Assembly (NCBI GenBank): GCA_964537875.1
Contig: CAZIDN010000052.1
Coordinates: 1-25,633, forward strand
Origin: JAPKZH01 sp964537875
GTDB lineage: Bacteria > Acidobacteriota > Aminicenantia > Aminicenantales > UBA4085
Direction: 5' to 3'
DNA: 25,633 nucleotides
Shown here: positions 7,875 to 14,995 of the stretch, in pieces
Position numbering within the stretch: the first letter of the stretch is position 1
Layout: each line of letters begins with the position of its first letter
The notes under the pieces: model-generated
What the model was told of the DNA's origin: nothing
Databases searched by the model: none
Seen by the model: the letters and a program-made list of their open reading frames with translations, nothing else
Made by a program: the position numbers and the translations under genes

Positions 7875-8990
7875 ATGACGAGAAATCGAATCGGTCGTAA
7901 TGATCCCTGTCCCTGCGGAAGTGGAAAGAAGTATAAAAAGTGCTGTTTGCTCCAATTCGAGAGCTTAGGTCACACCATCCTAGCCCCGCAACCCTTTTTT
8001 GTTAGACCGCCTGGGCCAAGCCCAGCGGAACCATATCTTGATCTGGTACAAAGCGTTATCTGGAAGGGAAAAAGATGGCGCGCCATTTTCAATAAGCTTT
8101 ACTACCGCCCACAGGAAGAAACATTCCACGAATTTTTGATTAACGTCATCAAGTGGACTTTTGGGGAAACCTGGTGGAAACAGCAGATTGGTATGCAAGA
8201 AAAAGATAGGCATATAGTTATCAAGTGGACATACCTTTTTGCGGATATTACGAAGGTCCTTCCAAAAGACGCAGCCGGACCTCCGTATACATCCTTGGCT
8301 AACGGCCCAGTCTGGGCTCTCTTGTCCCTTGGGTATGACCTTTTTTGTCTTCAAGCTAAAAACAGGCTTCCTGAATTTATCGTTGAACGCCTAAGAAGGC
8401 ATCAATCATTTCAGGGGGCACGCTACGAAGCGGCCGTCGCAGCGATCATGATGCGTTCCGGCTTCGATGTACAATTTCTAGATGAAGCTGGCATATCTAA
8501 AAAGCACTGTGAGTTTATTGCAGCGCATAAAACGCAACCAATCCAAATAGGAGTCGAAGCAAAGAGCCGTAGACGGCCGGGCTCAGTTCATGAACAGGGG
8601 AGCTTCTCCCAATCTGAGGATGCCCGTGGACTCGAAAATCTAATTCGACAAGCTAAGAAGCAGAGACCGAGCGGGATGCCCTTTCTAATATTTGTTGACC
8701 TCAATTTGCCGTCTTCCATCGGATTGAAGATCGACGAACGGCCTTGGTTGCGAGATGCAAAACTCGTTATAGACCGGATTGGCCCCGCCTCAATCGAGTC
8801 TCCTGATCCATTTAGTGCCCTCATTCTTACTAATTTTTCTTTCCATTACGGATCGGCAGAGGAGGCCGTGCCTATACCTGAATGGGGCTGCGTGGTCCCA
8901 AATTTTCCTTGCAGTCCGCTTGATCAGAACGTCATTAATACGATTATGGAAACGCTAGGGCGCTACGGCCATATTCCAGCCGAAGTTTGA
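7875..8990 (+). CDS. SEC-C zinc motif protein with PD-(D/E)XK nuclease-like domain
   Basis: 371 residues. The N-terminus is a SEC-C zinc-binding motif, CPCGSGKKYKKCC at residues 12-24. The C-terminal half has the layout of a PD-(D/E)XK nuclease: GARYEAAVAA (Glu185), an acidic Glu213 in CEFIAAH, a strand with GVEAKSR (Glu228, Lys230) and then a hydrophobic strand FLIFVDLNLP (269-278). Known: SEC-C motifs bind zinc and occur on SecA and on many accessory proteins. Inferred: a metal-dependent nuclease, possibly defensive, given its place as cargo at a tRNA integration site and the dead DUF4145-like gene nearby. Base composition looks more AT-rich than nuo. The Shine-Dalgarno is weak. No partner methylase or helicase is present. 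Confidence 0.75.
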   Translation: MTRNRIGRNDPCPCGSGKKYKKCCLLQFESLGHTILAPQPFFVRPPGPSPAEPYLDLVQSVIWKGKRWRAIFNKLYYRPQEETFHEFLINVIKWTFGETWWKQQIGMQEKDRHIVIKWTYLFADITKVLPKDAAGPPYTSLANGPVWALLSLGYDLFCLQAKNRLPEFIVERLRRHQSFQGARYEAAVAAIMMRSGFDVQFLDEAGISKKHCEFIAAHKTQPIQIGVEAKSRRRPGSVHEQGSFSQSEDARGLENLIRQAKKQRPSGMPFLIFVDLNLPSSIGLKIDERPWLRDAKLVIDRIGPASIESPDPFSALILTNFSFHYGSAEEAVPIPEWGCVVPNFPCSPLDQNVINTIMETLGRYGHIPAEV

Positions 8991-9005
8991 ACAGGTGGGG
9001 ATAGC

Positions 9006-9109
9006 GTAATTTTCTTGCTTCAAAAGCGGGCGGGGACAAAGACAGACCTCTCCGCCCTTGTCACCCATTTGTCACAAAGAAACGTCTAAAGTCGCCTAAT
9101 TCCAGCTGA
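9006..9109 (+). pseudogene. Tyrosine-integrase-like C-terminal tail, plus strand
   Basis: An open frame with no start, bounded by stops, ends at TGA 9107-9109. From 9044 it reads RPLRPCHPFVTKKRLK and then SPNSS. It shares the RPL…VTK…LK pattern with minus-strand tails at 9315-9362 and 10196-10261. Its DNA is also the inverted counterpart of the first of these. The catalytic region of an integrase is absent. Assignment to integrases is inferred from position beside tRNA 3' ends and from the recurring tail, not from a catalytic motif. Confidence 0.45.
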
Positions 9110-9156
9110 GGGAGCTAAAAGTCAAAGAGGCAATTTCTCGGGGGAATACGGGTCAC

Positions 9157-9230
<74 letters not shown>

Positions 9231-9314
9231 TTCCCTTTTTCTCAAGAAATTCCCTGGAAAAGACAAAATCTTTGCTTCTTTTCTTTTAGGCTCCCTTAGC
9301 TGGATTCGGCTCCC

Positions 9315-9362
9315 TTAGGCATTTTTTAGTGACAATTTAGTGACAAAATTTTGGAGAGGTCT
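9315..9362 (-). pseudogene. Integrase-like C-terminal tail after tRNA-fMet copy 2
   Basis: Minus-strand frame RPLQNFVTKLSLKNA followed by TAA (9315-9317). It begins at 9362 and is open for a few dozen codons upstream without any recognisable integrase domain. The two GTGAC units in this DNA are the direct repeat TTTAGTGACAA (9325 and 9336). Such repeats could also be arm-type integrase binding sites, since arm sites often overlap the int 3' end. Confidence 0.5.
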
Positions 9363-9390
9363 AGTTTTGTTTTTAGGTGAGCCATGAAAC

Positions 9391-9420
9391 CTAGCTAAAT
9401 AATGACATGGGGAGGGGTCT
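9391..9420 (-). pseudogene. Second short integrase-like tail before the tRNA-Arg fragment
   Basis: Minus-strand RPLPMSLFS followed by TAG at 9391-9393. It has the same AGACC(C/T)CTCC start as the neighbouring tails, only about 30 bases away. It is very short and is supported only by the shared start. Confidence 0.25.
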
Positions 9421-9433
9421 ATCTCTGTATACA

Positions 9434-9485
9434 GAGCGGCTGACTACGAATCAGAAGGTCGGAGGTTCGAGTCCTCTCTGGCGCG
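9434..9485 (+). pseudogene. 3' part of tRNA-Arg (ACG)
   Basis: The sequence runs from the 3' strand of the D stem (GAGC) through the anticodon loop CTACGAA (anticodon ACG, 9446-9448). It continues through a T arm GGAGG/CCTCT with loop TTCGAGT to the acceptor 3' strand CTGGCGC and discriminator G at 9485. The matching 5' acceptor strand GCGCCAG is absent upstream, so this is not a working tRNA. No CCA follows. It has the extent of an integrase attachment site at a tRNA 3' end. Confidence 0.85.
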
Positions 9486-9518
9486 CTCAGAAATCTTGTA
9501 TATGGCTCATGCCCGCCA

Positions 9519-9812
9519 TCAACCGTCTGCTCGTTTTCTTAACTGCCTTGCCCATAGCGTCAACCAAAGAGTCACCAATGCTAAGGGCCAAATGCAAAAC
9601 TTCATAATAGCTATGCCCCAGAACCACACAGTCTGGACGAACGACCAGGTTGTGTCCGGGCCATACCACAACGACAACAGCCATGCTGGATGTACGGACA
9701 TGGCCAGCCGATACAAAATCCACTGAATCAGAAGAAACCCGACGTCGACCAGCAGGGTCCACCATCCCGCGACTGCCGCCGCCCTCACGCGCTTTTCGAA
9801 AACATCGTTCAT
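9519..9812 (-). CDS. Small conserved-looking membrane protein
   Basis: 97 residues with about two to three hydrophobic segments: about residues 14-37 (AGWWTLLVDVGFLLIQW) and 60-88 (TVWFWGIAIMKFC, LALVTLWLTLWA). Both ends are basic. The ATG has AGGAG at a 7-base spacing, which supports a real gene. It is the only gene between the tRNA-Arg fragment and tRNA-fMet copy 3. It resembles conserved hypothetical membrane proteins, but I cannot name a family or function. Confidence 0.75.
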   Translation of the reverse strand: MNDVFEKRVRAAAVAGWWTLLVDVGFLLIQWILYRLAMSVHPAWLLSLWYGPDTTWSFVQTVWFWGIAIMKFCIWPLALVTLWLTLWARQLRKRADG

Positions 9813-10088
9813 AGATAGTCTCCTATTCGGCAGATTAAATCTTTATTTTGATAGAAATTTTCTTTTTTGCAGCGCGTGCGAACCCAACCCAGCCTCATTT
9901 TGACCGATAGGGGCCCTGCCTGTCAAGGCCTCTGGCCCTCGGCGCCTCATCTACAGCTGACCTGCCTCTGGTCAATATATCACGCCTAAAAAGATTTTCA
10001 AGACTTCGAACTTGCCCCCGCTTTTTCCGAAGTCGAGGATGCCAGGAAGAGGCTGGCGGGGCTGAAGTAGTCTAGTCACAACACAGAC
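9813..10088. other. Intergenic region, possible gene tail
   Basis: About 276 bases without a supported gene. A plus-strand frame of some 26 codons ends at TAG about 10070 (…FSEVEDARKRLAGLK) and looks protein-like, so it may be the tail of a lost gene. It stops about 20 bases before the tRNA-fMet fragment. Confidence 0.3.
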
Positions 10089-10133
10089 CTCATAACCCGG
10101 AGGTCGTTGGTTCAAATCCAACCCCCGCTACCA
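10089..10133 (+). pseudogene. tRNA-fMet 3' fragment, copy 3, with CCA
   Basis: 45 bases identical to the 3' end of tRNA-fMet copy 1, from the anticodon loop (CTCATAA) to the CCA. The downstream CCTT also matches copy 1. The 5' half is missing. This is the typical extent of the core shared by attL and attR at a tRNA target. Confidence 0.92.
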
Positions 10134-10195
10134 CCTTCTTTTCCTATTTCCCCTGATTTTTAGCCTTTTTCCTGATTTCCTATTTTTAGCCTGAG

Positions 10196-10261
10196 TCATT
10201 TAAACTGAGCCATTTTTAACGATTTTGTCCACACCGTGTCCACACGGGATTGTAAAGGTCT
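10196..10261 (-). pseudogene. Integrase-like C-terminal tail after tRNA-fMet copy 3
   Basis: The minus-strand frame reads RPLQSRVDTVWTKSLK and then MAQFK, ending at TGA (10196-10198). It shares RPLQ and a TK-SLK pattern with the tail at 9315-9362. The underlying DNA has a tandem GTGTCCACAC-like repeat (about 10234-10254). The upstream coding part has been replaced by a tRNA-Asp fragment. Confidence 0.5.
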
Positions 10262-10277
10262 GGCAAAAACTGGGCAG

Positions 10278-10332
10278 GAACGCTGGCCTGTCACGCCAGA
10301 GGTCGCGAGTTCAAGTCTCGTCGGCCCCACCA
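10278..10332 (+). pseudogene. 3' part of tRNA-Asp (GTC) with CCA
   Basis: Contains the anticodon stem CTGGC/GCCAG with loop CTGTCAC (anticodon GTC), T arm GCGAG/CTCGT with loop TTCAAGT, acceptor 3' strand CGGCCCC, discriminator A and CCA ending at 10332. No 5' acceptor strand GGGGCCG is found upstream, so it is a fragment. It again runs from the anticodon stem to the 3' end. Confidence 0.87.
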
Positions 10333-10429
10333 CCTTATCCCTTTGATCTCAACGATTTTCGTGCTTTGTCTCCTTTAAGTCCCGTGACGTAATTTACAAC
10401 GCTTTTAAGCGAATTTTGGCACATTTTGG

Positions 10430-10447
10430 TCACACGGGGATAGGTCT
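10430..10447 (-). pseudogene. Trace of an integrase-like tail after the tRNA-Asp fragment
   Basis: Minus strand RPIPV followed by TGA. In a shifted frame the same DNA gives RVTKMCQNSLK, which resembles the VTK…SLK part of the other tails, suggesting a frameshifted relic. The AGACCTATCC start and the GTGTGACC/ATGTGCC units match the other copies in order. Support comes only from this resemblance. Confidence 0.35.
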
Positions 10448-10496
10448 GCCTCCCTCGAATTGACTTCTCCTTTTCGCTTTGATATAGGTTGAACTA

Positions 10497-10856
10497 ATGA
10501 ACCCCAAAAAGGGTGGCCTGAAGGATTTCTTGCCCGGACTCGCCGGTCGTGATTTCCGGTGGCTCCCGCGCATTTTGGGAACCCTTATCGGGCTCTTGGC
10601 GCTCGGAGAGTTCATAGAAGGGCTCGGGTATCTTGGACAGCTCGATACGTGCGACATGATGCTCAGAGCCGGATTCTTCGTGGTCTTTGCCGGCTGTGTG
10701 GTCGGCTGGTTCAAGGAGCTCGCGGCGTCGCTCATTATCCTCGGCGGGACGGCGACCATTGTGATTTCCGGCGGCCCTCCCTTAGGCGTTATCATGTTCC
10801 CGGCTCTGGTTGGCCTTCTTTATCTCCTCGTCCACGTCGGAACAAAGAAAGAATAG
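10497..10856 (+). CDS. Small membrane protein, possible single-gene cargo
   Basis: 119 residues with about four hydrophobic segments after a basic N-terminus (GLKDFLPGLAGRDFRWLPR). Segments are near residues 25-45, 58-75, 77-92 and 95-112, and the tail is basic (VGTKKE). The ribosome site is weak (AGG about 9 bases before ATG). It lies alone between the tRNA-Asp fragment and tRNA-fMet copy 4. It looks like conserved hypothetical inner-membrane proteins; function unknown. Confidence 0.7.
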   Translation: MNPKKGGLKDFLPGLAGRDFRWLPRILGTLIGLLALGEFIEGLGYLGQLDTCDMMLRAGFFVVFAGCVVGWFKELAASLIILGGTATIVISGGPPLGVIMFPALVGLLYLLVHVGTKKE

Positions 10857-11050
10857 CGTCTCTGCTGGCTGCGTCGTTTTGCCCGTGAAGACCTGCGGCC
10901 AAGCAGCCCGGCCTTCGCCTTCCGTGCGCCGTGTCAAACATAATTCAGTGTGCCCCCCGCCAGCAGCTCCTGCCGCTCCCGGGGATTTTGCTCTTCGTGC
11001 CACGCAAAGAGGCTTACGGGATTCAATGACACATGGCAGGGCAGCGCATC

Positions 11051-11094
11051 GGCTCATAACCCGGAGGTCGTTGGTTCAAATCCAACCCCCGCTA
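11051..11094 (+). pseudogene. tRNA-fMet 3' fragment, copy 4, no CCA
   Basis: 44 bases identical to the 3' end of tRNA-fMet from GGCTCATAA to the discriminator A. It is followed by TTCCCTTTTT, as after copy 2, rather than CCA as after copies 1 and 3. The 5' half is absent. It marks the right edge of the tRNA-repeat region. Confidence 0.92.
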
Positions 11095-11113
11095 TTCCCT
11101 TTTTTCTTATGTT

Positions 11114-11179
11114 TTATTGGCCGAAAAGCCATGGTTCACAAGTAGCCCGTTTGGTTTTGTCACCAAATCGTCTTAGATA
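11114..11179 (-). pseudogene. Integrase-like C-terminal tail after tRNA-fMet copy 4
   Basis: A 21-codon minus-strand frame (core RRFGDKTKRATCEPW) ends at TAA 11114-11116, with a stop directly upstream of it. It sits at the same distance from the tRNA 3' end as the tail after copy 1 and shares the CCGAAAAGCCA DNA with it. It looks like an integrase C-terminus, but no catalytic part is present. Confidence 0.4.
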
Positions 11180-11304
11180 TCATAAATATGGATCTCTTTC
11201 TTCATAATAAAAAATAGGGTTCAAAGCAAGGTATTTGATTTTCGTCGTCGTCTCGGCTACCCAATATAGCGAGCCGGCTCGCCGGTCTCTATCCCTGTTT
11301 CCTT

Positions 11305-12435
11305 CTATTCCCAATTCATTTTGTAAACTATCAGTTCCTTATAACCGGAATCCTTCTCTCTCAAACAGTACAATTTTTGGCCCTTCATGCATGCCCAGAT
11401 GTGATTTTCCCAAACATACACGTTTAAGCTTTTTCTTCCAACAAAAACGCCCTCTTCGTTGAAAATATCGAACATGAATTCTCCCTGGCTTTGTCCTGGT
11501 CCAAACGTCTGTACTAAAAGCGTTCCATCTTGGCCGGCAACCAGGGATTGAAAAGGCGGATGGAATTCGGGGAAATAGGCGATCTTTCTCATGGCTTCCG
11601 GAAGAGGTTTCAATATTTTCTCTTTATCGCTCTCAGAAAAACGTATTTTCCTATAATCTTTTCGGATTTTGCGAATCAATTTCCCTTCGAAATCGTAAAC
11701 CCATATTTCGTTTCCTTTGTCTTCATTAGCCACAAAGATGTTATTCCTCGAAGCGCTCCAACAAAATAGCGGCTCCGTCGCCCTGAATTTGTCTCGCCTC
11801 ATCTCAAAGCCATATTGATCGATGAATTTTCGCTCTTCTAAATCAAGGTTAGCCACTTTCAAGAAAAACAGTCGCTTGTTGTTTACACCGTCAAAGGAAT
11901 TTTCCAAGACGATGAGTTTCTCTCTGGGGCCGGACGTGATTATGAGTTCTCCTCTCGCTAGCGGATAAGATTTTATGAAATCGCCATTCTTATCGTATTT
12001 GACGACCATCATTCTACCCGCATCGGATATTAGGACGTGGTCTTCAATGTCGAGGGCAATATGATACGGGAGTTCCAGCTCGCCCGGGCCTTGGCCTTTG
12101 GGCCCAAACGAATTGACGAATCGTCCGTCTCGGTCGAATTTATATACAAAATCACCCTTTCCCTTTTCCGTCTTAAGAACAAATATTTCCCCTCCGGAAT
12201 TGACGTCAAAGCCTCGAATGTCGATCAGTCCAAGCTTTCCTATCTCATTATTTTCTGTATCGATATGGAATATTTCTTCCAGAGCCAGATTGACCGCCCC
12301 GCCGACACGGTAGGGTTCCAGATGGTTAATGATTACGTCCACGCCATTCTCGGTCTTTTTCTCCACTTTGTCCTGTTTTGGGCTGCAATAAGCCATTAGC
12401 AAAAGGCAGAATACGATCGAAAGCTTATTTCTCAT
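11305..12435 (-). CDS. Secreted six-bladed beta-propeller protein, second copy of the family
   Basis: 376 residues from the ATG at 12435. A longer TTG start at 12480 would overlap the upstream gene and place 15 residues before the signal peptide. The N-terminus MRNKLSIVFCLLLMAYC is a signal peptide, possibly a lipoprotein one, though Tyr just before Cys is unusual for a lipobox. Propeller phrases include KFDRDGRFVNSFGPKGQGPG, KYDKNGDFIKSYPL, YDFEGKLIRKIRK and FDIFNEEGVFVGRK. It is related in type to the protein at 6361-7452. It follows the SnoaL-like gene by 28 bases on the same strand, so the two are probably co-transcribed. Ligand unknown. Confidence 0.82.
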   Translation of the reverse strand: MRNKLSIVFCLLLMAYCSPKQDKVEKKTENGVDVIINHLEPYRVGGAVNLALEEIFHIDTENNEIGKLGLIDIRGFDVNSGGEIFVLKTEKGKGDFVYKFDRDGRFVNSFGPKGQGPGELELPYHIALDIEDHVLISDAGRMMVVKYDKNGDFIKSYPLARGELIITSGPREKLIVLENSFDGVNNKRLFFLKVANLDLEERKFIDQYGFEMRRDKFRATEPLFCWSASRNNIFVANEDKGNEIWVYDFEGKLIRKIRKDYRKIRFSESDKEKILKPLPEAMRKIAYFPEFHPPFQSLVAGQDGTLLVQTFGPGQSQGEFMFDIFNEEGVFVGRKSLNVYVWENHIWACMKGQKLYCLREKDSGYKELIVYKMNWE

Positions 12436-12463
12436 ACTGATTCTTGAAAACGATCCTAGATTT

Positions 12464-12928
12464 TTACTTAAATGAGACAAACTTCCAGCTTCCGTCCTTT
12501 TGTTTTTTCAAAACGTCTAAACCGTAACCTTTGGTTGTTTTTGCCTCGCCTTTTGTCACAACTGTAAAATCATAACCGTTAATTGCATATGCCAGGTCAC
12601 CCGAAGCTGAAACGTCAACTCTATCGGGTAAATAGATTTTCCATCCCCCACCTTCGGAAAACCTATTAATGTAAAACTCGCGAAGCCATTTTTTATCACG
12701 AAGACTGTCGCCATATCCAATAACGAAATCATCTGTGAAAAATGAACAAATGCGGTCTGCATCTTTTGCTTCAAGGGCGTCCGCCCAGGCCATAAGCAGT
12801 TCATAAACGGCATTAATTTCAGGTTTAGTGTTTACAGGAAGCTTTGGTTTCTCCTTCAGCAAGACCTGGCCGTAGACAACCAGGCAAAACAGAAGGACCA
12901 AAGAGACGACAAAAAGTAGCTTTTTCAT
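12464..12928 (-). CDS. Secreted SnoaL/DUF4440-like (NTF2 fold) protein
   Basis: 154 residues from the ATG at 12928, which has GGAGGGG four bases upstream; the frame extends further but that start is much better. A signal peptide covers about residues 1-21 (KKLLFVVSLVLLFCLVVYGQ). The mature part has the DUF4440 pattern: a helix ELLMAWADALEAKDADRICSFF, then TDDFVIGYGD, then DVSASGDLAYAINGYD and a final WKFVSFK strand. This fold binds small ligands or is a non-catalytic partner; no active site can be assigned. A promoter lies just upstream and a propeller gene follows. Confidence 0.8.
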   Translation of the reverse strand: MKKLLFVVSLVLLFCLVVYGQVLLKEKPKLPVNTKPEINAVYELLMAWADALEAKDADRICSFFTDDFVIGYGDSLRDKKWLREFYINRFSEGGGWKIYLPDRVDVSASGDLAYAINGYDFTVVTKGEAKTTKGYGLDVLKKQKDGSWKFVSFK

Positions 12929-12956
12929 TTTCCCCTCCATTGATTTTGATGAGATT

Positions 12957-12985
12957 ATTAAAGCTCGCTCGACAATGGATGTCAA
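12957..12985 (-). promoter_or_regulatory. Promoter of the SnoaL-like / propeller pair
   Basis: Minus strand TTGACA (12980-12985), 17-base spacer, TTTAAT (12957-12962). The start would be near 12950, about 22 bases before the ATG at 12928 and its GGAGGGG site. Confidence 0.65.
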
Positions 12986-13010
12986 GCCAAATGTTCGTCA
13001 AACCATCTAA

Positions 13011-13097
13011 GGAGTGGAAGCTTGGGTTGTCAAGGATTACTTAGGTCTTTGTATGCAGCTCGGCATGGAGCTGAAGTCGAAGGAAGCCAAGAAATAA
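13011..13097 (+). pseudogene. Possible tail of a lost gene
   Basis: A plus-strand frame between stops reads GVEAWVVKDYLGLCMQLG and then a basic end (ELKSKEAKK). It looks like a protein C-terminus, but no start and no upstream part is present. I do not recognise the family. Confidence 0.25.
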
Positions 13098-13141
13098 GGG
13101 CTTTCATCGAACGAAAATAATTTGCTTTTTCGCAGCGGTTT

Positions 13142-13633
13142 TTATGGCTTCTTTCCAATTGTGGATAGAAACTTTTTGGCAAAAGAGGCCGTTTTTTCAA
13201 GTTCGTTATCCGCTAGAGGCCCTTTCATTCCTTGCACTTCGCAACGAAGAGTCTCTAAGTACACATTCAAGCCTAGGGTTTTCGCCACCTTTTGCATAAT
13301 GCCGGCAGCTCCAGGGTATAGCCATTTTTTTGCCTTTTCCATTTCTTCAGGCTTTGTCGGAACAGGCCCATAGGTGTCAAATATCGCTACCGGTTTTTCT
13401 GTAAAACCTTTTTTTCGCAAGCGCTTCAGCACGCGCAAAGCTTTTCGATTGACCCTTGCCATTCTCGTCGGCGAACCAATCAGGATGAAGTTGAAGTCAC
13501 TCAAGTCCGGGAGCTTCCGACGAAGATCCTGAACGATGGTTTCGATACCTTGTGTGCCAAGTTCTTCCGCTATGCCCTCTGCGATTTGTTTCGTGTTGCC
13601 ATGGTAGCTTCTGAAAAGAACGAGTGCTTTCAT
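13142..13633 (-). CDS. Flavodoxin-like protein
   Basis: 163 residues with a flavodoxin fold. The FMN phosphate loop is SYHGNT at residues 9-14, followed by QIAEGIAEEL. FNFILIGSPTRM forms the third strand and loop, and VAIFDTYGP the next strand. GAGGAG lies about 8 bases ahead of the ATG. It begins 3 bases after the stop of the radical SAM gene, so it is the second gene of that operon. In this setting it may supply electrons to the radical SAM cluster, since flavodoxins reduce such enzymes; that link is inference from position. Confidence 0.85.
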   Translation of the reverse strand: MKALVLFRSYHGNTKQIAEGIAEELGTQGIETIVQDLRRKLPDLSDFNFILIGSPTRMARVNRKALRVLKRLRKKGFTEKPVAIFDTYGPVPTKPEEMEKAKKWLYPGAAGIMQKVAKTLGLNVYLETLRCEVQGMKGPLADNELEKTASFAKKFLSTIGKKP

Positions 13634-13636
13634 TTT

Positions 13637-14995
13637 TCAGTCTCCTCTATGCTTAATGGCGATCATGTTTATTTCTTCTTTAAATTTAGGTTTATCATAA
13701 ACTTCCTTCTTCACTACAGGCAACCTCTTTTCTTCCACCTTGACGGCTTTGACATGGCCCCAGTTCATTGCCAGGTAGCTCATTGGATGGCCGAAGTTTC
13801 CAAAAAGCCTCCTAAAAATTGACGATGCACTGTAAAACTTTTTCCTTGATCTTATTTTTCCGACCATTAACTCATAAGGAGACATGTTTTTGGGTTGATA
13901 AACCACGGTGCTGTGGTCGTAGTATTTCCAGTCATTGGTTAGCAACCTGCCCTCCTCCTTCATTTTCTGGAAAGTTTTTGTCCCCGGGTACGGCGTAAGA
14001 ACATTAAAGGCAACAGAGTGGACCTTGTTCTTTATAAGAAACTTTACAGTATCATCAAATACTTCTTTTGTGTCTTCGTCAAAACCGAAGATCATTGAAG
14101 CATGAGCAAATATTCCGGCTTTACGCATTTTTATCAGGGCATTTTCCAATCCTTCCAGAGATTTGAATGACTTCGGCAAGGAGTTCATCTGAGCCTCCTT
14201 GACACTCTCGAGGCCAAGGAAAAGGCCTTTACAGCCGCTTTCGGCTGCTAGCTTCAAAAGCTCATCGTCGTTGACAAGAATGGAAATTGATGCCTGTCCG
14301 ACCCACGAAATCTTGAGCGGTTTTAAAGCGGCGAAGAGCTCCTTGGCATACCTGGGATGCCCGATAATATTGTCGTCAAGAAACATGTAGTTTTTTCTGC
14401 CTGACTCTTTTATATCCCTCACAATATTTTCGACAGGTACATGGCGAATCTCTTTGCCGAAAAGATCAGTAACACAGCAGAAATCACAATGATAGGGACA
14501 ACCACGGGAAGTCATGATCGGCACCAGGTCGAAAAGCCTGCGTTTTGTAATCTTGCTGAAATCCTTGGGTACATATTTCGATAGGTCAGGCCGTGGATTA
14601 TGATATGTTTTCTTTAAGCGGCCGTTTTGATAATCTTCGAGCAACTCGGCCCAAACTCCTTCTGCCTCGCCGATCACGACAGAATCGCCATATGGCAACG
14701 CCTCATCAGGAAGTAGAGTGGGATGGACACCACCCAAAACAACCGTTTTTCCTCTTTTCTTAAACTCCTGTGCAAGCCAATACGCCCGGGGTGCATTGGC
14801 GGTCATGAAACTGATTCCGACCAGATTGCATTCATGCTCGAGATCGATATCTTCAGCTTCTTCATCGACCGTAGTAACCTGGTGCTCTTTTGGTGTCAGG
14901 CCCTGCAGGATGAACAATGCCAGCTGCGGCATCATCATTTGCTTGTTGGTCTTTTCTGTTGGCTTAACCGATGGGGATATAAGTAAAATCTTCAT
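13637..14995 (-). CDS. B12-binding-domain-type radical SAM protein
   Basis: 452 residues. The N-terminal region (about 1-125) has the cobalamin-binding Rossmann layout (VGISFMTANAPRAYWLAQEF, then VVLGGVHPTLLPDEAL). The radical SAM core begins with GCPYHCDFC, giving the cluster cysteines Cys166, Cys170 and Cys173. FLDDNIIGHPRYAKEL and GLFLGLESV match the SAM-binding strands. A C-terminal domain (about 355-452) is basic and ends with KFKEEINMIAIKHRGD. This family (as in the BchE/HpnP group) includes lipid and pigment methylases and cyclases, but the substrate here is unknown. The classic DxHxxG cobalamin motif is not evident. The ribosome site is weak. Confidence 0.85.
   Translation of the reverse strand: MKILLISPSVKPTEKTNKQMMMPQLALFILQGLTPKEHQVTTVDEEAEDIDLEHECNLVGISFMTANAPRAYWLAQEFKKRGKTVVLGGVHPTLLPDEALPYGDSVVIGEAEGVWAELLEDYQNGRLKKTYHNPRPDLSKYVPKDFSKITKRRLFDLVPIMTSRGCPYHCDFCCVTDLFGKEIRHVPVENIVRDIKESGRKNYMFLDDNIIGHPRYAKELFAALKPLKISWVGQASISILVNDDELLKLAAESGCKGLFLGLESVKEAQMNSLPKSFKSLEGLENALIKMRKAGIFAHASMIFGFDEDTKEVFDDTVKFLIKNKVHSVAFNVLTPYPGTKTFQKMKEEGRLLTNDWKYYDHSTVVYQPKNMSPYELMVGKIRSRKKFYSASSIFRRLFGNFGHPMSYLAMNWGHVKAVKVEEKRLPVVKKEVYDKPKFKEEINMIAIKHRGD

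Larger units (their letters stand above)
10857..11304. other. Non-coding stretch containing tRNA-fMet fragment 4
   Basis: No gene is supported. The frames seen here are short and lack ribosome sites. The only structured content is the tRNA-fMet fragment at 11051-11094 and the short integrase-like tail at 11114-11179. Confidence 0.6.

Noticed and set aside
9434..9485. Functional tRNA-Arg gene
   Set aside because: The 5' acceptor strand and the 5' D stem are absent; only the 3' part is present.
9407..9607. 66-aa plus-strand frame over the tRNA-Arg fragment
   Set aside because: It runs through tRNA sequence and antisense to the small membrane gene, which has a good ribosome site.
10278..10332. 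Functional tRNA-Asp gene
   Set aside because: No 5' acceptor strand GGGGCCG upstream and no D arm.
10430..10795. 121-aa minus-strand gene opposite the small membrane protein
   Set aside because: Proline/serine-rich shadow of the plus-strand frame; only its last few codons overlap an integrase-like tail.
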